From positions 1 through 38,180 of the forward strand of contig QCNI01000015.1 in the NCBI GenBank assembly GCA_003213255.1: a DNA stretch of 38,180 bases, written 5' to 3'. Of the stretch, positions 35,006-38,180 are shown piece by piece. Numbering within the stretch: the first letter of the stretch is position 1; each line of letters begins with the position of its first letter. Under the pieces are notes generated by a model. That model was given only the letters and a program-made list of their open reading frames with translations, was not told where the DNA came from and ran no database searches. The position numbers and the translations under genes were made by a program. The DNA comes from Prochlorococcus sp. AG-424-P16. GTDB taxonomy: Bacteria; Cyanobacteriota; Cyanobacteriia; PCC-6307; Cyanobiaceae.

Positions 35006-35988
35006 TCTGTGAGATATTCACCTGCTGATACCTTTAACTGTTGAATCAATTGCTTTTTGCTAGAAATGTTTTTGCCTTCAAGTTTTACTTCTAACAAAAT
35101 AATCGGATCAGTTTTAGTTGAAATTATAATTCCTTCATTTTCTATTACAGCAAGAATAATACCTGGTCTTGAATAATTGCTCATGAAAAGGTATTTTTCA
35201 TTTTTTATTACATCACTAGTCAAAACTTTGATTTTAAGTATTTTAAGGTTCTTACCTCTAAAATTTGTATTTGTTCGTGGGTATAATCCTTTAATTTTTT
35301 GAGAAATTTTAATTGCTTCATTATCCCAATCAACTTTAAAGTCTGATTTTTCAATCATTCTTGCGTAAGTAATTTCTCTTCCAAGGGTATTTTGTTTTAT
35401 TAATTGAGGATTAGTATTTTTATTAATATTTTCTTCGATAATAGATGTAGCATTTAAAAATAATTTTGCCGATAAAATACTAAGTTTTTCTGATAGTGTA
35501 TTTAAATTATCGTTCTTATTAATTTTAATTTTTTCTTCCAACAATATGTCGCCAGTATCTAGTCCCTCATTCATTTTCATAATTCCTACACCAGTAAATT
35601 CATCGCCTCTTATTAGGGACCATTGAATTGGGGCTGCACCACGCCATCTTGGCAGTAATGAAGCATGTGCGTTCCAACAACCAAATTTTGGGATTTCCAA
35701 TATCTCTTTGGGTAAAATTTTCCCGTAAGCTATAACAATAAATAAATCACAAGAAAGTGATTTAAGTTCATTTATAAAATCTATATTGCCCCTGATTTTT
35801 TCTGGAGTATAAATTTTTATAGATTCTTTCTCAGCAATGCTTTTTACAGGTGAGGCTATTAATTTATTTCCCCTAGATCTCTTCTTATCCGGTTGGCTAA
35901 CTACTGCAATTACCTCGTGCTTAGATTTAATAAAAATATCAAGACTAGGAATTGAATATTCAGGTGTTCCCCAGAATATAATTCTCAC
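35002..35988 (-). CDS. fmt: methionyl-tRNA formyltransferase
   Basis: A complete 328-residue enzyme that formylates the Met on initiator tRNA using 10-formyl-tetrahydrofolate. The N-terminal formyltransferase domain holds IIFWGTPEYSIPSLDIF and the catalytic CWNAHASLLPRWRGAAPIQW (Asn106, His108), and GIMKMNEGLDTGDILL carries the catalytic Asp. The C-terminal tRNA-binding domain begins near residue 205 (YARMIEKSDFKVDW). It is the third gene of tldD-pmbA-fmt and overlaps pmbA by 4 bases. Its substrate tRNA is encoded at 12101-12177. Confidence 0.97.
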   Translation of the reverse strand: MRIIFWGTPEYSIPSLDIFIKSKHEVIAVVSQPDKKRSRGNKLIASPVKSIAEKESIKIYTPEKIRGNIDFINELKSLSCDLFIVIAYGKILPKEILEIPKFGCWNAHASLLPRWRGAAPIQWSLIRGDEFTGVGIMKMNEGLDTGDILLEEKIKINKNDNLNTLSEKLSILSAKLFLNATSIIEENINKNTNPQLIKQNTLGREITYARMIEKSDFKVDWDNEAIKISQKIKGLYPRTNTNFRGKNLKILKIKVLTSDVIKNEKYLFMSNYSRPGIILAVIENEGIIISTKTDPIILLEVKLEGKNISSKKQLIQQLKVSAGEYLTD

Positions 35989-37337
35989 GCGTCACCAGTT
36001 ATTGATAATTCATCTACCCATATATGTGGAGAAATTCCACTTGTTGTTACCTCCTGGCTTGATTCAATATTTACTATATTTTTCAAAAGATATTTGATAT
36101 CCCCTGCTACGGTGGCAGATTCTATTGAGATTTTTTTTCCGTTTTTGTAGAGCCATCCATCAAATGGGAGAGAAAATGAGCCTTGACTTGCTCTTACACC
36201 TGCATGGATTGCATTTAACTCTTCTATATAAACAAATTCTCCCTCATAAGTAGAGTGATCTAGTGATGTTTTTAGATCAAAGTTTTCATCTGATTTTTCA
36301 ACTACGATCCAATCAGGAGATACTGAGACTTTTGATCCTAGTCCTGCGTGGCCAGTTGGAGTCGTTTTAAATATTCTTGCCGTTGATTCAGAATGTATAA
36401 AATTTTCAATTCTCCCTCTGTTAATTAAACATAGTCTTTTAGTAGGTGTTCCCTCACCATCAAATGGTGATGAAGAAATATTCTTTTCGTGAAGACCATC
36501 ATCATAAATATTAAGTGCTTCCGTAGATAGCTGCTCTCCAATAGAATTTTTATTAGATAAGCTCACTCCATCTAAAATGCTTCTAGCATTAAACATTGAG
36601 CTAAAGGCGTTAATGATAGTTAAAAAAGACTCTGGGGAAAAACATATTAAATATTTATCAGTTTTAATAGATGAATAATTTAAATGAGAAATTGTTTTAT
36701 TTGAAGCCTCTTTAATACACGACTCTATATCTATATCATCAGCTCCATATCCAAGTTTTACGGAACCTGAACTACGAGGCTTCTTATTTTTCTCTTCTGC
36801 TCTTGCATATAAATATATTGCTGCTTGACTTTTGGAATAACTTCGAAAGGCACCCTCACTATTTGCATAAACTCTCTCAAAGAAACTCTCAGATAAACCA
36901 TTATATGGAACAGACTTTATGGATTCATGACTTTCTAATAGTCTTACTTCCGCTTCTCTTAATACTGTAAGTAATTTTTTTATTCCAACAGGATTTCTTT
37001 TTTTAACTGCTTTTACTTTAATAGGATCCTTCGCTAGTGGTGAAAATTCTGTAGATTCATTCTTATTGCCGAAATCAGAAGCTATATTTGCTTGCTTAAG
37101 AGCCTTTTTAATACCAGATTCACTGATATCACTTGTTGTGGTAATACCAACTAGATTAGATTGATTCCAAACTCTTATAGTTAAAATTTGTTTTTGTGAT
37201 GCCTTAAGTTGTTTAGCTTCTCCTTTATCTACTTGCACAGAATAATCATTAGAGAAGCTTGCTCCATAATCCCATTTTTTAAGATTTAGGAAATTTGCAG
37301 CTTTGGAGATTTGAGTTGTGATTTCTCTTGAATTCAT
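35985..37337 (-). CDS. pmbA: TldE/PmbA-like metalloprotease partner
   Basis: A 450-residue TldD/PmbA (peptidase U62) family protein that lacks a metal-binding HExxxH motif, so it is the E-type partner. Blocks include DYSVQVDKGEAKQLKASQ at the start, SEGAFRSYSKSQAAIYLYARAEE, LCLINRGRIENFIHSESTAR and GVRASQGSFSLPFDGWLYKNG at the C-terminal substrate-tunnel wall. With TldD it forms a heterodimeric protease that trims small unfolded peptides, such as microcin B17 and CcdA in E. coli; the cyanobacterial substrate is unknown. It sits 3 bases after tldD. Confidence 0.9.
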   Translation of the reverse strand: MNSREITTQISKAANFLNLKKWDYGASFSNDYSVQVDKGEAKQLKASQKQILTIRVWNQSNLVGITTTSDISESGIKKALKQANIASDFGNKNESTEFSPLAKDPIKVKAVKKRNPVGIKKLLTVLREAEVRLLESHESIKSVPYNGLSESFFERVYANSEGAFRSYSKSQAAIYLYARAEEKNKKPRSSGSVKLGYGADDIDIESCIKEASNKTISHLNYSSIKTDKYLICFSPESFLTIINAFSSMFNARSILDGVSLSNKNSIGEQLSTEALNIYDDGLHEKNISSSPFDGEGTPTKRLCLINRGRIENFIHSESTARIFKTTPTGHAGLGSKVSVSPDWIVVEKSDENFDLKTSLDHSTYEGEFVYIEELNAIHAGVRASQGSFSLPFDGWLYKNGKKISIESATVAGDIKYLLKNIVNIESSQEVTTSGISPHIWVDELSITGDA

Positions 37338-37340
37338 ATC

Positions 37341-38180
37341 TTATCTTCCGCCAACAGTTATTGAATCAACCTTAATATGAGGTTGGCCAACAGTTACGTT
37401 GACACTCCCACTAATGGATCCACAGAATCCAGGGGCCAATTCGAGATCATTTCCGCACATTGATATTTTTGGCATAACTTCTTTGGCCTCACCGATCAAT
37501 GTTGCTCCCTTTACTGGACTAGTTAGTTTTCCATTTTTGATAAGATATCCTTCTTCTACCGCAAAATTAAATTGTCCTGTAGCACCTACACTGCCACCAC
37601 CCATTGATTTGCAGTAAAGCCCTTCGCTAATACTATTGATTAAATCCTCTTTAGAGTGCTCACCTTTAGCTATATAAGTATTTCTCATTCTTGAAGCTGC
37701 AGCAAAAGAATAATTTTGTCTTCTTCCACTTCCTGTTCTTTTATGGCCAGTTCTTAATTCACCTGCCCTATCGGATATGAATTTTTTTAAAATTCCGTCT
37801 TTTATAAGAACTGATTTTTCGGGTTCCATACCTTCATCATCTACTGATAATGAACCGAAGGATCCTTCTGATATCCCTTCATCTATTGCTGTTACAGATT
37901 CATGTGCAATTTTTTCATTCAATTTATTGTCAAATGGTGTTGTTCCTCTCTCTATTTGAGTAGTTTCAAGTAAATGACCACAGGCTTCATGAAATATAAC
38001 GCCACCAAATTTATTAGCTAATACAACAGGCATTTGTCCTGCATCAACATAATCTGCATACAACATGTTCATTGAACTTTCAAACACATCATTAGCTGCT
38101 TTTTCGTGATCCCATAATCTAAATTCATTAGGCATTCCTGACGATCCAAATCTTCTACTTCCATTAGATCTATATTGGGC
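37341..38180 (-). CDS. tldD: TldD-like metalloprotease (N-terminus beyond the window)
   Basis: About 280 residues are visible. The frame is open to the window edge, so the first part is missing; the ATG at 38135 is internal. The zinc motif [14 protein letters not shown] (HEACGH, HExxxH) is intact, followed by [39 protein letters not shown] and the conserved C-terminal [20 protein letters not shown] with its metal-ligand Cys. It supplies the catalytic half of the TldD/TldE protease with the product of the gene 3 bases downstream. Confidence 0.93.
   Translation of the reverse strand, partial: AQYRSNGSRRFGSSGMPNEFRLWDHEKAANDVFESSMNMLYADYVDAGQMPVVLANKFGGVIFHEACGHLLETTQIERGTTPFDNKLNEKIAHESVTAIDEGISEGSFGSLSVDDEGMEPEKSVLIKDGILKKFISDRAGELRTGHKRTGSGRRQNYSFAAASRMRNTYIAKGEHSKEDLINSISEGLYCKSMGGGSVGATGQFNFAVEEGYLIKNGKLTSPVKGATLIGEAKEVMPKISMCGNDLELAPGFCGSISGSVNVTVGQPHIKVDSITVGGR

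Overview
The window looks like chromosomal DNA from a high-light-adapted Prochlorococcus (marine picocyanobacterium) or a very close relative. It is strongly AT-rich, with short spacers and overlapping genes. It carries chlorophyll biosynthesis (chlH) and many cyanobacterium-restricted families (DUF2862, DUF3318, CGLD27/DUF1230, DUF2949, DUF3038, DUF4335), and the core proteins read as picocyanobacterial. The genus call rests on my recognition of the proteins, not on a search. I see no prophage, IS element, CRISPR array or integrase.

Layout. 1-2126: the 3' end of a gene cut by the window edge, a renalase-like FAD oxidoreductase, and a convergent uridine-kinase-like P-loop protein. 2127-4680: a Lys/Thr-rich helix-hairpin-helix protein, rpsU (58 codons, TTG start), and a minus-strand set with a nucleoside 2-deoxyribosyltransferase-like protein, a phosphoribosyltransferase and two unknowns. 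4681-8485: small, fast-evolving proteins: membrane and secreted unknowns, an HNH nuclease, and a TauE/SafE permease broken by a frameshift. This stretch also holds a 443-bp gene-free spacer with a strong minus-strand terminator and a candidate small RNA. 8489-11059: a three-gene ABC exporter. 11131-14664: a DUF2862 protein, an unlisted 48-codon membrane peptide, the initiator tRNA, and a DUF3318-rsfS-CGLD27-asparaginase operon. 14772-21867: carB, a small coiled-coil protein, an MsbA-type ABC exporter, and an S4 protein-tpiA-folP run. 21876-28856: chlH, divergent from dapB-unknown-ubiH-like-DUF2949. 28896-30672: DUF3038-DUF4335 and two small membrane proteins. 30708-38180: mfd, divergent terC, then tldD-pmbA-fmt on the minus strand.

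Most of the window is housekeeping: pyrimidine/arginine precursor (carB), glycolysis/Calvin cycle (tpiA), folate (folP), lysine and cell wall (dapB), chlorophyll (chlH), quinone hydroxylation (ubiH-like), transcription-coupled repair (mfd), and translation initiation and ribosome control (fmt, tRNA-fMet, rsfS, rpsU). I found no convincing large new system. The best leads are the minus-strand candidate small RNA near 7.7-7.83 kb, the deoxyribosyltransferase/phosphoribosyltransferase pair, the frameshifted permease with a translationally coupled leader ORF, the DUF3038 gene without a standard start codon, and several unlisted small membrane ORFs.
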